A stretch of 64,000 bases of DNA from Streptomyces sp. NRRL F-525 (GTDB lineage: Bacteria; Actinomycetota; Actinomycetes; Streptomycetales; Streptomycetaceae), in assembly GCF_000716605.1 (NCBI RefSeq), contig NZ_JNXE01000028.1:62001-126000 (forward strand), given 5' to 3'. Made by a program: the position numbers and the translations under genes. Below are positions 26,041-35,443 of this stretch, in pieces; within the stretch, counting starts at the first letter, position 1, and each line of letters starts with the position of its first letter. The notes beneath the pieces are model-generated. The model worked only from the letters and a program-made list of their open reading frames with translations, made no database searches and had not been told where the DNA came from.

Positions 26041-27147
26041 ATGGTGGCGAAGAAGACCGCAACGAAGAAGACCGCGGCGAAGAAGGCGGTCGCTACGAAG
26101 GCGGCTTCTTCGAAGAAGGCGACCGGGGAAGGGGCCGAGAGACCGGGGGCCGCGAAGGGGGCGGCGGCGAAGGAAGCGGCGGCCGGGAAGAGCACCGCGA
26201 AATCCACGGCGACGAAGAAGGCGACGGCTACGAAGACGACCGTTACGAAGAGGGCGGCTACGGGGACGGGGACGGAAGCGGGGGCTACGAAGGCGGCGGT
26301 CACGAAGGTGGCGGCCGCTCCGAAGGCTACGGAGACGAAGAAAACGGCCGTGAAGAAGACGGTCGCGAAGAAGGCGGCTGAGAAGACGGCTGCCGTGAAG
26401 ACGGCGGCCGGGAAGAAAACCGTCGCCCCGGAGAGCACGTCGACGAAAAGCAGCCCTACGGAGAGCACCACCAGCGCGAAGAGCAGTTCTACGGAGAGCA
26501 CCACGGGCACGAAGAGCGTCACCGGCACGGATAGCGCCACAAGCACCAAGCGAACAACGGCAACCAAGAGCACGGCCGGCACAAAGAAGAGCACGACCGG
26601 CACGAAGAAGAGCGCGGCCAAGAAGGCAAAGGCGGGCGCGGCGCAGGCCGCGGAGCAGACGGGAGCCACGACGGTGGTTGCGAAGAAGACTCCTGGCACG
26701 GCCACGGCGGCGAAGACGGCCGTTCCGAAGGCGCGGGTCGCGGCGGTGCCCGGCGAGCTCGCGGTGCGCCCCGGCGAGGACCCCTGGACGCCCGAGGAGG
26801 TCGAGGAGGCCCGTACCGAGCTGCAGTCCGAGGCCGCGCGGCTGAGCGAGGAGATCACGTCCACCGAGCAGGCCCTCGCGGGTCTGATGCGGGACTCCGG
26901 GGACGGCGCGGGCGACGACGACGCCGACACCGGCACCAAGAACATCACGCGGGAGAGCGAGATGGCGCTGGCCGCCAACGCGCGCGAGATGCTGATCCAG
27001 ACCGAGCGCGCCCTGGGGAAGCTGGACGCCGGCACCTACGGCCTGTGCGAGAACTGCGGCAACCCGATCGGCAAGGCCCGCATGCAGGCCTTCCCCCGGG
27101 CCACCCTCTGCGTCGAGTGCAAGCAGAAGCAGGAGCGGCGGTACTGA
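26041..27147 (+). CDS. DksA/TraR-type zinc-finger protein with long Lys/Ala-rich N-terminal tail
   Basis: 368 aa from ATG 26041 behind GAAGGGG. Residues 1 to about 235 are a low-complexity Lys/Ala/Thr tail of AAKK- and TKK-type units that shifts to Ser/Thr/Lys, resembling histone H1 or the HupS/MDP1 tail. The C-terminal third is a DksA/TraR module. It has an acidic two-helix coiled coil starting at WTPEEVEEAR, with a DGAGDDDADTG tip, and a zinc finger of Cys336, Cys339, Cys357 and Cys360 (GLCENCGNPIGKARMQ). DksA-like factors enter the RNA polymerase secondary channel; the tail suggests DNA or RNA binding as well. No partner gene is adjacent. Confidence 0.85.
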   Translation: MVAKKTATKKTAAKKAVATKAASSKKATGEGAERPGAAKGAAAKEAAAGKSTAKSTATKKATATKTTVTKRAATGTGTEAGATKAAVTKVAAAPKATETKKTAVKKTVAKKAAEKTAAVKTAAGKKTVAPESTSTKSSPTESTTSAKSSSTESTTGTKSVTGTDSATSTKRTTATKSTAGTKKSTTGTKKSAAKKAKAGAAQAAEQTGATTVVAKKTPGTATAAKTAVPKARVAAVPGELAVRPGEDPWTPEEVEEARTELQSEAARLSEEITSTEQALAGLMRDSGDGAGDDDADTGTKNITRESEMALAANAREMLIQTERALGKLDAGTYGLCENCGNPIGKARMQAFPRATLCVECKQKQERRY

Positions 27148-27221
27148 ACGCCGGTACTGAAGCCCCCGACAGGTGTGCCGTACCCTCATCCTGAGTTAGG
27201 CACCTAGGTCGAGGGACTCAC

Positions 27222-27800
27222 GTGGCAGAGGCGGAGCGCATCATCGGTACGCCGGATACCCCAGAGGCGGCGGGGGCAGAGCCGGAGCAGGGTGGCACCG
27301 CGTCGCCCCCCAGGGGGAAGCGCCGGATCGCCGTGCTGTTCGCGGTGGCCGCCTTCGCGTACACCCTCGACCTGGTCAGCAAGCTGCTCGTGGTCGCCAA
27401 GCTGGAGCACCACGCGCCGGTCGAGGTCTTCGGCGACTGGCTGGAGTTCCACGCGATCCGCAACCCGGGCGCCGCCTTCGGGTTCGGCGCGGCCTTCACG
27501 GTCATCTTCACGATGATCGCGGCCGCCGTGATCGTGGTGATCGCCCGGCTGGCCCGCAAGCTCTACAGCCTGCCGTGGGCCATCGCGCTCGGCCTGCTGC
27601 TGGGCGGTGCGCTCGGCAACCTCACCGACCGGATCTTCCGTTCGCCCGGCATCTTCCAGGGCGAGGTCGTCGACTTCATCGCGCCCAAGGGCTTCGCCGT
27701 GTTCAACCTCGCCGACTCGGCGATCGTGTGCGGCGGCATCCTGATCGTGCTGCTCTCCTTCCGCGGCCTGGACCCGGACGGCACCGTCCACAAGGACTGA
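27222..27800 (+). CDS. lspA: Lipoprotein signal peptidase (signal peptidase II)
   Basis: 192 aa with four membrane segments. The conserved [22 protein letters not shown] and VFNLADSAI stretches are present; the last two carry the two catalytic aspartates. It cleaves signal peptides from diacylglyceryl-modified prolipoproteins in the membrane. The first 30 residues are an acidic, unconserved extension. GTG 27222 follows GAGGGA. lspA before an rluD-type gene is a common arrangement. Confidence 0.96.
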   Translation: MAEAERIIGTPDTPEAAGAEPEQGGTASPPRGKRRIAVLFAVAAFAYTLDLVSKLLVVAKLEHHAPVEVFGDWLEFHAIRNPGAAFGFGAAFTVIFTMIAAAVIVVIARLARKLYSLPWAIALGLLLGGALGNLTDRIFRSPGIFQGEVVDFIAPKGFAVFNLADSAIVCGGILIVLLSFRGLDPDGTVHKD

Positions 27801-27876
27801 CCGCGCGGGCCGCTGTCCGGGCCGCCGTGCGGGCTTCGGTAAGGCGGTGTCGGACCCGTCCGGCATACTCGACCGG

Positions 27877-28821
27877 GTGAGTACAGTTCCCGAGATCCGA
27901 AACCTGCCCGTGCCCGACGGCCTGGAGGGCGAGCGTGTCGACGCCGCCATCTCCCGCATGTTCGGCTTCTCCCGTACGAAGGCCGCCGAACTGGCCGCGG
28001 CGGGGAAGGTCACGGTCGACGGCTCGGTGGTCGGGAAGTCCGAGCGCGTGCACGGCGGGGCCTGGCTCGAGGTCGAGATGCCCCAGGCGCCCGCGCCCGT
28101 GCAGATCGTCGCCGAGCCCGTCGAGGGCATGGAGATCGTCTACGACGACGATGACGTGATCGTGATCGTGAAGCCGGTCGGCGTCGCCGCCCACCCCAGC
28201 CCCGGCTGGACCGGGACGACGGTCATCGGCGGGCTCGCCGCCGCCGGGTACCGCATCTCGACGTCCGGTGCCGCCGAGCGCCAGGGCATCGTGCACCGCC
28301 TCGACGTCGGCACCTCCGGCCTGATGGTCGTCGCCAAGTCGGAGCGGGCGTACACCTCCCTGAAGCGCCAGTTCAAGGAGCGCACGGTCGACAAGCGGTA
28401 CCACACGCTGGTCCAGGGCCACCCCGACCCGACGAGCGGCACCATCGACGCCCCCATCGGCCGCCACCCGAACCACGACTACAAGTGGGCGGTCACCGCC
28501 GAGGGCAAGCCGTCCGTCACGCACTACGACCTCATCGAGGCGTTCCGCGCGGCCTCCCTGCTCGACGTGAAGCTGGAGACCGGCCGCACCCACCAGATCC
28601 GCGTGCACATGGCGGCCCACCGCCACCCGTGCGTGGGCGACCTGACGTACGGCGCCGACCCGACGCTCGCCAAGCGGCTGCGCCTGACCCGCCAGTGGCT
28701 GCACGCCGTCCGGCTCGGGTTCGAGCACCCCGCCGACGGCCAGTGGGTCGAGTTCGAGAGCGGCTACCCGGACGACCTCCAGCAGGCCCTGGACCTGGTG
28801 CGCGAGGAGACGTACGCATGA
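27877..28821 (+). CDS. RluD-family 23S rRNA pseudouridine synthase
   Basis: 314 aa. An N-terminal S4 RNA-binding domain ([20 protein letters not shown]) precedes the RluA/RluD catalytic domain with [16 protein letters not shown]; the Asp is the catalytic residue. [14 protein letters not shown] follows. The enzyme isomerises uridines in large-subunit rRNA, probably helix 69, by similarity to RluD. GTG 27877 begins [13 protein letters not shown], the conserved start. GTG 27847 would add ten residues. The stop overlaps the next gene (ATGA). Confidence 0.93.
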   Translation: MSTVPEIRNLPVPDGLEGERVDAAISRMFGFSRTKAAELAAAGKVTVDGSVVGKSERVHGGAWLEVEMPQAPAPVQIVAEPVEGMEIVYDDDDVIVIVKPVGVAAHPSPGWTGTTVIGGLAAAGYRISTSGAAERQGIVHRLDVGTSGLMVVAKSERAYTSLKRQFKERTVDKRYHTLVQGHPDPTSGTIDAPIGRHPNHDYKWAVTAEGKPSVTHYDLIEAFRAASLLDVKLETGRTHQIRVHMAAHRHPCVGDLTYGADPTLAKRLRLTRQWLHAVRLGFEHPADGQWVEFESGYPDDLQQALDLVREETYA

Positions 28822-29288
28822 GTCCGACGCCCTACGTGGTGCGCGTCGCCGAGGACCCGGCCGACCGTGAGGCCTGCTTCGCGGTGCGCAAGGAGGTCTT
28901 CGTCGTCGAGCAGGGCGTGGCCCAGGAGATCGAGTACGACGACTACGACGCCGTAGCGACGCATGTGCTGGCCGTGCGTGAGGACGGGGTGCCGCTCGGG
29001 ACCGGGCGGCTGTTGTACGGCGAGGCGGCCTCGGCGAAGACCGGTGGGGATCCGGCCGTGGGGTCACTGGGGCGGCTGGCCGTCACCAAGGAGGCTCGGG
29101 GGCTGGGGGTCGGGGTCGCGCTGGTGCGGGCCATCGAGGACGCGGCACGCGCGCGTGGGCTGGCCGCCGTGGATCTGCACGCGCAGACGCATGCGCTGGG
29201 GTTCTACGAACGGCTCGGGTACGAGGCGTACGGGCCGGAGTTTCCGGACGCGGGGATTCCACACCGGGCGATGCGGCGCGCTCTGTAA
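28818..29288 (+). CDS. GNAT-family N-acetyltransferase
   Basis: 156 aa. The acetyl-CoA-binding motif A is seen as [19 protein letters not shown], with R/Q-x-x-G-x-G/A character, and [18 protein letters not shown] forms the C-terminal beta-strand pair. The N-terminal [19 protein letters not shown] region matches the ElaA/YitI-like subgroup. The substrate is unknown. The ATG overlaps the rluD-type gene stop by 4 nt, so the two are co-translated. Confidence 0.92.
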   Translation: MSPTPYVVRVAEDPADREACFAVRKEVFVVEQGVAQEIEYDDYDAVATHVLAVREDGVPLGTGRLLYGEAASAKTGGDPAVGSLGRLAVTKEARGLGVGVALVRAIEDAARARGLAAVDLHAQTHALGFYERLGYEAYGPEFPDAGIPHRAMRRAL

Positions 29289-29392
29289 CGGGCTCCACAA
29301 CCTGAGGGCGTCGAAAGAGCTGGTCGGGCGGGCGGCGTGGCAGGCTGGGGCGTCCGCTGTGTGAACGTCGAGATCCCGCCGGAGCCCTGACC

Positions 29393-30979
29393 GTGGATCA
29401 ATTGGCCCTGCTTTTCGTCCTGTTGCTCGGGGCCGTGGTGAGCGTCCCGCTGGGGGACCGGTTCGGTCTGCCGGCGCCGGTGCTCATGACGCTCCTCGGG
29501 ATAGTCCTCGCGGTGGCCGACTTCGTGCCGAACGTGAACGTCCCGCCCGATCTGATCCTGCCCCTGTTGCTGCCGCCGCTGCTGTACGCGGCCGTACGGC
29601 GCACCTCCTGGCGGCAGTTCACGGCCAACATCCGGCCCATCTTCCTGCTGGCCGTGGCGCTGGTGTTCGTCACCACCCTCGCCGTGGCCGCCGTCGCGAG
29701 CGCGATCGTGCCGGGGCTGCCGATAGCGGCCGCCGTGGCGCTCGGCGCGCTGGTGGCGCCGCCCGATCCGGTCGCCGCGACCGCCGTCGCGGGGCAGCTG
29801 GGGCTGCCGCGGCGGCTGGTGTCGATCCTGGAGGGTGAGGGTCTCTTCAACGACGTGACGGCCATCGTGCTGTACCACGTGGCAATCGCGGCCGCCGTCA
29901 GCGGGAGCTTCCACTTCTGGCGTGCCGGGCTCGACTTCGTGCTGTCCGCCGTCGTCGCCGTAGTGGTCGGCGTGGTCCTGGGATGGGCCACGAACAAGCT
30001 GATGTCGGCCCTCGACGACGCCACGCTGCAGATCGGGCTGACGCTGCTGGTGCCGTACGCCTCCTACGTCCTGGCCGACGAGCTGCACGGTTCCGGGGTG
30101 CTCGCCGTGCTGACCACCGCGCTGTTCCTGGCCGAGTACTCGCTCGGTGCCGACGACGTGCTGACGCGGCTCGCCGGGGCGACCGTGTGGGACGTCGTGG
30201 ACACGTTGGTGACCGGGGTCGCGTTCGGGCTCATCGGGCTCGAACTGCACAACGCGATCCGTACGGCGTCCGGGCGGTGGGGCGAGATGCTCGGCTGGGC
30301 CGCGGCGATCGTCGGGGTCGTGGTCGTCGTACGGCTGGCGTGGTTGCTGCCGGCGACCTGGCTGACGAAACGGCTGCACGCCAAGCGGGACTACGACGAG
30401 GAGATCCCCACGTCCTGGCGGGAGACCGTGATCATGTGGTGGGCGGGGATGCGGGGGGTGGCGTCCGTCGCGCTGGCGCTGGCGATTCCGCTGACCATGG
30501 ATGACGGGTCGGCGTTCCCGGACCGGGACGAGATCGTGTTCATCGCGTTCGGGGTGATCATGGCGACGCTGGTGCTGCAGGGGCTCACGCTGCCGTGGCT
30601 GGTGAAGCGGCTCGGGGTGCGGGCCGACACCGACAGCGAGAAGGCGTTCGAGAAGGAGCTGGCGGTGCGGGCGGCGAAGGCCGCGAAGCGGCGGCTGCGG
30701 GAGATCGAGGACGTGGAGGAACTGCCGGAGGAGGTGTCCGAGCAGTTGTTGCGGCGGGCGTTCGACATCGGGGTGCGGATCTCTCCCGAGGTGGGGGACG
30801 GGGAGCGGCGGGAGGCGTACGAGAAGCGGGTGAAGCGGGTGAAGCGGATGCGGCGGATCCAGGGGGAGATGATGAGCGCGGCTCGGCACGAGGTGCTGGC
30901 GGCGCGGAGCGAGCCGGGGGCGGATCCGGAGATCGTGGACCGGGTGCTTCGGCATCTCGACGTGCGTAGTCTGAGGTGA
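29393..30979 (+). CDS. Na+/H+ antiporter of the CPA1 family
   Basis: 528 aa. About 12 membrane helices occupy residues 1-420, followed by a charged, coiled-coil-like cytoplasmic tail of about 110 residues. VAPPDPVAATAV (residues 121-132) and EGEGLFNDVTAIV with the ion-binding Asn153-Asp154 pair are CPA1 hallmarks. It exchanges Na+ (or K+) for H+ and serves pH and salt homeostasis. GTG 29393 follows a GGAGCCC site. It is a single gene with a 105-nt gap upstream and no regulator adjacent. Confidence 0.92.
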   Translation: MDQLALLFVLLLGAVVSVPLGDRFGLPAPVLMTLLGIVLAVADFVPNVNVPPDLILPLLLPPLLYAAVRRTSWRQFTANIRPIFLLAVALVFVTTLAVAAVASAIVPGLPIAAAVALGALVAPPDPVAATAVAGQLGLPRRLVSILEGEGLFNDVTAIVLYHVAIAAAVSGSFHFWRAGLDFVLSAVVAVVVGVVLGWATNKLMSALDDATLQIGLTLLVPYASYVLADELHGSGVLAVLTTALFLAEYSLGADDVLTRLAGATVWDVVDTLVTGVAFGLIGLELHNAIRTASGRWGEMLGWAAAIVGVVVVVRLAWLLPATWLTKRLHAKRDYDEEIPTSWRETVIMWWAGMRGVASVALALAIPLTMDDGSAFPDRDEIVFIAFGVIMATLVLQGLTLPWLVKRLGVRADTDSEKAFEKELAVRAAKAAKRRLREIEDVEELPEEVSEQLLRRAFDIGVRISPEVGDGERREAYEKRVKRVKRMRRIQGEMMSAARHEVLAARSEPGADPEIVDRVLRHLDVRSLR

Positions 30980-31126
30980 GTCTCCCACCCAAGCACCGCC
31001 CGTTCACGGGCAATTGAGGCTGGACGCTCTCGTGGGCGTACGGCGCCGTGGGCGGCCTTCCGGCCGTGCATGGCAGTCCTGTTAACGGGGGAGAGGAACG
31101 CCCGGTTCGCTTTGTACGCTCGCCCC

Positions 31127-31867
31127 ATGGCTCGCAACGTAGTAATCAGTGGTGGTGGTACGGGAATTGGGCTCGCCGCGGCGCATGCCTTCGCGGGTGA
31201 CGGGGATCGGGTGTTGCTGCTCGGGCGGCGGCGCGAGGTGTTGGAGAAGGCCGCGGTACCGGGGGCGTTGACGTACGCCGGGGACTTGAGTGAGCCCGAA
31301 GTGGTGCGCGGGGTCGGGCGGTTCGTCGCCGAGGAGTTCGGCACCGTGGATGTGCTGGTGCACGGCGCGGGCGGTACCGGGGCGTTGGAGCCGGCCAGCG
31401 CGAGCAGTGACCCGCTGGACCGTGTCGCGCACGACTGGACGGTCAACTTCCGCATCAACACCCTCAGCGCCGCGCTGCTCACCGAGGCGCTGAAGCCGCG
31501 GCTCGCGGAACCGGGCGGGCGGGTGCTGTTCGTGAGCTCCATCGCCGCGTACCGGGGTTCGGGCAGCGGGGCGTACGGCGGGGCCAAGGCCGCGTTGCAT
31601 CCGTACGCCTACGACCTGGCCCGGGATCTCGGCCCGCGCGGCATCACCGTGAACGTGGTCGCGCCCGGGTACATCGAGGACACCGAGTTCTTCGGGCCGC
31701 GGATCGATTCCGCCCGGCGTGAACGGCTCATCAACGACACGTCGACCGGGCGGGCCGGTACGCCAGGGGATGTCGCGGCGACCTTGCACTGGCTCGCGTC
31801 TCCGGCCGCTGGGCATGTGACTTCGCAGGTGATCCAGGTCAACGGCGGGGCTGAGCGGGGGCGTTGA
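31127..31867 (+). CDS. Short-chain dehydrogenase/reductase
   Basis: 246 aa. The Rossmann nucleotide loop is SGGGTGIGLAAAHAF; VHGAGGTG replaces the usual NNAG. The catalytic Ser is in FVSSIAAYRG and the Tyr-x-x-x-Lys is YGGAK; NVVAPGYIEDTEF follows. It is probably an NADP(H)-dependent oxidoreductase of unknown substrate. ATG 31127 is chosen because TACGCT lies exactly 6 nt upstream, a leaderless arrangement, and GGGGTGIG begins just after. An open frame to 31070 lacks a ribosome site. Stand-alone gene. Confidence 0.92.
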   Translation: MARNVVISGGGTGIGLAAAHAFAGDGDRVLLLGRRREVLEKAAVPGALTYAGDLSEPEVVRGVGRFVAEEFGTVDVLVHGAGGTGALEPASASSDPLDRVAHDWTVNFRINTLSAALLTEALKPRLAEPGGRVLFVSSIAAYRGSGSGAYGGAKAALHPYAYDLARDLGPRGITVNVVAPGYIEDTEFFGPRIDSARRERLINDTSTGRAGTPGDVAATLHWLASPAAGHVTSQVIQVNGGAERGR

Positions 31868-31973
31868 GGGGTTGGGGCTGAGTGGCGGGGGTTTGGTTCC
31901 GGTCAACGGCGTTGATGGGCGCGGGGGTTGGCGCCGGGGACTGGCCAGCCGCCAGCGGTGCCCCGCCCAACCC

Positions 31974-33080
31974 TCACCCCCGGTTACCGCCCGGAGGCTC
32001 GTGAGCCGAGCGGGTGGTGGCGCCGTTCGGTGACGGATCCTCGCCCGGGATCGGTGCCGCGTCCGCCGTGTTCACGCGGGGCAACGCGTACGGGTGCTCC
32101 ACGTACAGCCAGCGGATCATCTGCTCGCGGACGGTGACCCGTACCGTCCAGATGTCGTCCGCGTCCTTCGCCGTGACCAGGGCGCGGACCTCCATCGTGT
32201 TCGGGGTGGTGTCCGTGACGACGAGGCCGTAGCTGCGGCCGTCCCAGGCGGGGCAGGCGCGGAGGATCTCGCGGAGCTGGGTGCGCATCGCGTCGACCGG
32301 GGCCGAGTGGTCGACCTGGAAGTAGACGATGCCGGTCATCTGGGGGGTGCCGCGGGACCAGTTCTCGAAGGGTTTGGACGTGAAGTACGACACCGGCATG
32401 GTGATCCGGCGTTCGTCCCAGGTGCGGACCGTCAGGAAGGTCAGGGTGATCTCCTCGATCGTGCCCCACTCGCCGTCCACGACCACGGTGTCGCCGATGC
32501 GGACCATGTCACCGAAGGCGATCTGCAGTCCCGCGAAGAGGTTGGCGAGGGTGGACTGGGCCGCTACACCGGCGACGATGCCCAGGACGCCCGCCGAAGC
32601 CAGCAGGGACGCGCCGGCCGCGCGCATCGCCGGGAACGTCAGCAGCATCGCGGCGACCGCCACCACGCCGACGATCGCGGCCACCACCCGCGTGATCAGC
32701 GTCACCTGGGTCCGGACCCGGCGGACCCGGGCCGCGTCGCGGGAGGCCCGGGCGTAACGGGCGTACGACGATTCGACGATCGCCGCCGCGACCCGGATCA
32801 TCAGCCACGCGGTGGCGCCGATCAGCACCAGGGTCAGGGTCTGGCCGATGCCGACCCGGTGTTCCTCCAGGAGCTGTGCCTGGTCGTAGGAGGCTCTGAG
32901 GAAGGCCGCGCAGAGTACGAGCTGGTACGGGACCCGGCCTCGGCGCAGCAGGCCCCACAGGGTGGTGTCGTCGTGCCGGGCGTCCGCCTTGCGCAGCAGC
33001 AGGTCGGTGACCCAGCCGATGAGCAGCGTGAGGACGACGGAGCCGCCGATGACGATCAGCGGGCGCAGTACGTTCTCCAT
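31974..33080 (-). CDS. Mechanosensitive ion channel of the MscS family
   Basis: 368 aa. About four to five membrane helices are followed by the pore-lining segment GVLGIVAGVAAQSTLANLFAG, then the beta domain with FGDMVRIGDTVVVDGEWGTIEEI. These are diagnostic of MscS. A cytoplasmic alpha/beta domain and a polar Pro-rich tail end the protein. It should release osmolytes on hypo-osmotic shock. ATG 33080 has no Shine-Dalgarno; TACGGT 7 nt upstream suggests a leaderless transcript. It is divergent from the hydrolase gene with only 29 nt between the starts. Confidence 0.94.
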   Translation of the reverse strand: MENVLRPLIVIGGSVVLTLLIGWVTDLLLRKADARHDDTTLWGLLRRGRVPYQLVLCAAFLRASYDQAQLLEEHRVGIGQTLTLVLIGATAWLMIRVAAAIVESSYARYARASRDAARVRRVRTQVTLITRVVAAIVGVVAVAAMLLTFPAMRAAGASLLASAGVLGIVAGVAAQSTLANLFAGLQIAFGDMVRIGDTVVVDGEWGTIEEITLTFLTVRTWDERRITMPVSYFTSKPFENWSRGTPQMTGIVYFQVDHSAPVDAMRTQLREILRACPAWDGRSYGLVVTDTTPNTMEVRALVTAKDADDIWTVRVTVREQMIRWLYVEHPYALPRVNTADAAPIPGEDPSPNGATTRSAHEPPGGNRG

Positions 33081-33109
33081 GTGTCCGACCGTACTGGCAC
33101 GATGGCTTC

Positions 33110-33679
33110 ATGAACATCATGCTCTTCCACTCCACGTACGGTCTCCGGCCGGCGGTGCGTGACGCCGCCGAGCGGCTGCGCGCGGCGGGCCACGAGGTGT
33201 GGACCCCGGACCTCTTCGAGGGGCAGACGTTCGAGACGGTCGAGGAGGGCATGGCCTTCAACGACGGGATCGGCAAGGACGAGGTGCTCAAGCGGGCCGT
33301 GCTGGCCGCCGCCCCGTACTCCGAGCGCGGTCTCGTCTACGCCGGGTTCTCGCTCGGCGCCTCCGTCGCGCAGACCCTCGCCCTCGGCGACGAGAAGGCC
33401 CGCGGCCTGCTCCTCCTGCACGGCACCTCGGACATCGCGGCCACCGCCTCCGTCGACGACCTGCCGGTCCAGCTGCACGTCGCCGAGCCCGACCAGTTCG
33501 AGACCGACGACTGGCTCAGCTCCTGGTATCTCCAGATGGGCAGGGCGGGCGCGGACGTGGAGATCTACCGGTACGCCGGAGCCGGCCACCTGTACACCGA
33601 CCCCGACCTCCCGGACTACGACGAGGAGGCCGCCGAGGCCACCTGGCGGGTGGCGCTCGGTTTCCTCGAAACGCTGTAA
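33110..33679 (+). CDS. Dienelactone hydrolase-like alpha/beta hydrolase
   Basis: 189 aa. The nucleophile elbow is AGFSLGAS with Ser instead of the Cys typical of classical dienelactone hydrolases. The acid/base region is GAGHLYTDPDLPDYDEEAAE with the expected His. N-terminal MLFHSTYGLRPAVRDAAERL is a DLH-family feature. The substrate is unknown. CACGAT lies 6 nt before the ATG, indicating leaderless expression. It ends directly against the convergent phoD-like gene with no base between the two stop codons. Confidence 0.88.
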   Translation: MNIMLFHSTYGLRPAVRDAAERLRAAGHEVWTPDLFEGQTFETVEEGMAFNDGIGKDEVLKRAVLAAAPYSERGLVYAGFSLGASVAQTLALGDEKARGLLLLHGTSDIAATASVDDLPVQLHVAEPDQFETDDWLSSWYLQMGRAGADVEIYRYAGAGHLYTDPDLPDYDEEAAEATWRVALGFLETL

Positions 33680-35341
33680 CTACACGGGGTCGTACGTCCG
33701 CTCCACCTTCTGCGTGCCGCTCCGCGTCCGGTACGACCGCTCCCAGGACGAGGTCGCGGTCGCCGAGGTGCGGTCGGACAGGACGTAGTAGTCCATCTGC
33801 GCGCGGTCGGCCGTGATGTCCAGGACGCCGTAGCCGTGGCGGTCCGTGTCGACCCAGTGCACGTGCCGGTTGGCGAGCTGGATCACCGGTGCGGCGAGCG
33901 CGGAGACCGTGCCCTCGGGGACCTTCACGATGTCGTCGAGGTTGTCGGAGGTCACGGACGTGATCACGAACTCCGTTGCCGCGGACGGCGACAGGGGGTA
34001 CGTGCCGGCGTCCACCGGTACGTCGTTGGCCCAGGACATGTGGATGTCGCCGGTGAGGAAGACCGTGTTGCCGATCGCGTTCGAGCGCAGATGCGCGAGG
34101 AGTTCACGGCGGTCGTCGGTGTAGCCGTCCCACTGGTCGGTGTTGACGCCTATGCCGTCCTGCGGCAGGTCCAGCAGCTTGGCGAGCGGTTTGAGCAGGT
34201 CGGCGGTGAGCGAGCCGATGACGAACGGCGCGATCATCACGGAGTTGCCGACCAGCCGCCACTTGGTGTCCGACGCCTTCAACCCGGCCTTCAGCCAGTC
34301 GAGTTGGGCGCGTCCCGTGATCGTACGGTCCGGGTCGTCGACCGAACCGCTGCCCGAACTCGCCTGCTGCGAACGGAAGGACCGCAGGTCGAGGAGCGAG
34401 AGGTCCGCCAACTTGCCGAAGCGCAGACGGCGGTAGGTGGTGCCCGCGATCGCCGGGCGGACCGGCATCCACTCGAAGTACGCCTGTTTCGCGGCCGCTT
34501 GACGGGCTGTCCAGGTTCCCTCGGCGCCCTCGGTGTGGTTGACCGCGCCGCCGGACCAGGCGTTGTCGGCGAACTCGTGGTCGTCCCAGATCGCGATGAC
34601 CGGTGCCTTGGTGTGCAGCGCCTGGAGATCCGGGTCGGTCTTGTACTTGCCGTGTCGGGTGCGGTAGTCGGCGAGCGTGATGATCTCGTTCAGTGGCGCG
34701 TGCTGCCGTACGACCGTGCCGCGCGCCGCGTACTCGCCGGACTTGTACTCGTAGATGTAGTCGCCCAGGTGCAGCCACGCGTCGAGATCGTTGCGGGCCG
34801 CGAGATGGCGGTACGACGAGAAGTAGCCCGCCTCCCAGTTGGCGCAGGTGACGACGCCGAAGCGCAGGCCGGTCACGGTCGCGTCCGCCGCCGGCGCGGT
34901 GCGGGTGCGCGCCGCCGGGGAGTCGGTGCCACCGGCCGAGAAGCGGAACCAGTAGTCCGTGGCCGGGGCCAGGCCGCGGATGTCGGCCTTCACGGTGTGG
35001 TCGGAGGCGGCGGTCGCGGTGAGGGAGCCCCGGGAGACGACGTTCGTGAACGCCTTGTCGGTGGCGACTGTCCAACTCACCTCGGTGTCCGGGCCGAGCC
35101 CCGAGCCCGGGACCGCCTCGGCGGTGGGCGTCACCCGGGTCCACAGGAGGATGCCGTCCGGGAGCGGGTCCCCGGAGGCGACTCCGTGCAGGAAGGAAGG
35201 GGTGTCGGTGGCGGCCCCTGCGGGGAGCGCGGCGATCAGCGGGCCGGCCAGGACGGCGGTGGCGGCCGCGGCCTTGACGACCGTACGGCGGCGCGGGGAG
35301 GGCGAGTTGACGCTCTCGGGTGCTCTGTATCGACTGGTCAC
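33680..35341 (-). CDS. phoD: Secreted PhoD-family alkaline phosphatase/phosphodiesterase
   Basis: 553 aa. A Tat signal ([11 protein letters not shown], Ala-rich core, cleavage around PAGAA) precedes the PhoD N-terminal domain ([20 protein letters not shown]). The metallophosphatase core follows with [32 protein letters not shown] and TGDIHMSW, which carry the metal-binding Asp, Asn and His residues. PhoD enzymes bind Fe/Ca and release phosphate from mono- and diesters outside the cell. The GTG start at 35341 lacks a ribosome site; a 12-bp palindrome lies just upstream. Confidence 0.94.
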   Translation of the reverse strand: MTSRYRAPESVNSPSPRRRTVVKAAAATAVLAGPLIAALPAGAATDTPSFLHGVASGDPLPDGILLWTRVTPTAEAVPGSGLGPDTEVSWTVATDKAFTNVVSRGSLTATAASDHTVKADIRGLAPATDYWFRFSAGGTDSPAARTRTAPAADATVTGLRFGVVTCANWEAGYFSSYRHLAARNDLDAWLHLGDYIYEYKSGEYAARGTVVRQHAPLNEIITLADYRTRHGKYKTDPDLQALHTKAPVIAIWDDHEFADNAWSGGAVNHTEGAEGTWTARQAAAKQAYFEWMPVRPAIAGTTYRRLRFGKLADLSLLDLRSFRSQQASSGSGSVDDPDRTITGRAQLDWLKAGLKASDTKWRLVGNSVMIAPFVIGSLTADLLKPLAKLLDLPQDGIGVNTDQWDGYTDDRRELLAHLRSNAIGNTVFLTGDIHMSWANDVPVDAGTYPLSPSAATEFVITSVTSDNLDDIVKVPEGTVSALAAPVIQLANRHVHWVDTDRHGYGVLDITADRAQMDYYVLSDRTSATATSSWERSYRTRSGTQKVERTYDPV

Positions 35342-35353
35342 GAGCGAACAGGT

Positions 35354-35365
35354 TACTGATCAGTA
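35354..35365. promoter_or_regulatory. Palindrome in the phoD promoter region
   Basis: TACTGATCAGTA is a perfect 12-bp palindrome, 12 nt upstream of the phoD GTG. It overlaps possible -10 sequences TAATAC and TAACCT read on the minus strand. It could be an operator; no PhoP-type 11-nt direct repeat was recognised. Confidence 0.4.
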
Positions 35366-35372
35366 TTAACGA

Positions 35373-35404
35373 GAGCGGGCGAACTCGTAAAAGTTCGCCC
35401 GCTC
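35373..35404 (-). terminator. Hairpin after the DsbA-like gene
   Basis: A perfect 13-bp stem (35373-35385 with 35392-35404) and a 6-nt loop. It lies 40 nt past the stop of the DsbA-like gene and before phoD on the same strand. No U-run follows, so it may also separate the two transcripts by processing. Confidence 0.65.
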
Positions 35405-35443
35405 TTCGACTGCGCGTCGTGCAACAGCGTCCTACGACAAGGC

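Noticed and set aside
25716..27189. Long minus-strand open frames opposite the DksA/TraR-type gene (up to 439 aa)
   Set aside because: They are antisense shadows of a repetitive Lys/Ala gene, giving Phe/Val/Ala- or Leu/Arg-rich low-complexity translations with no ribosome site or domain.
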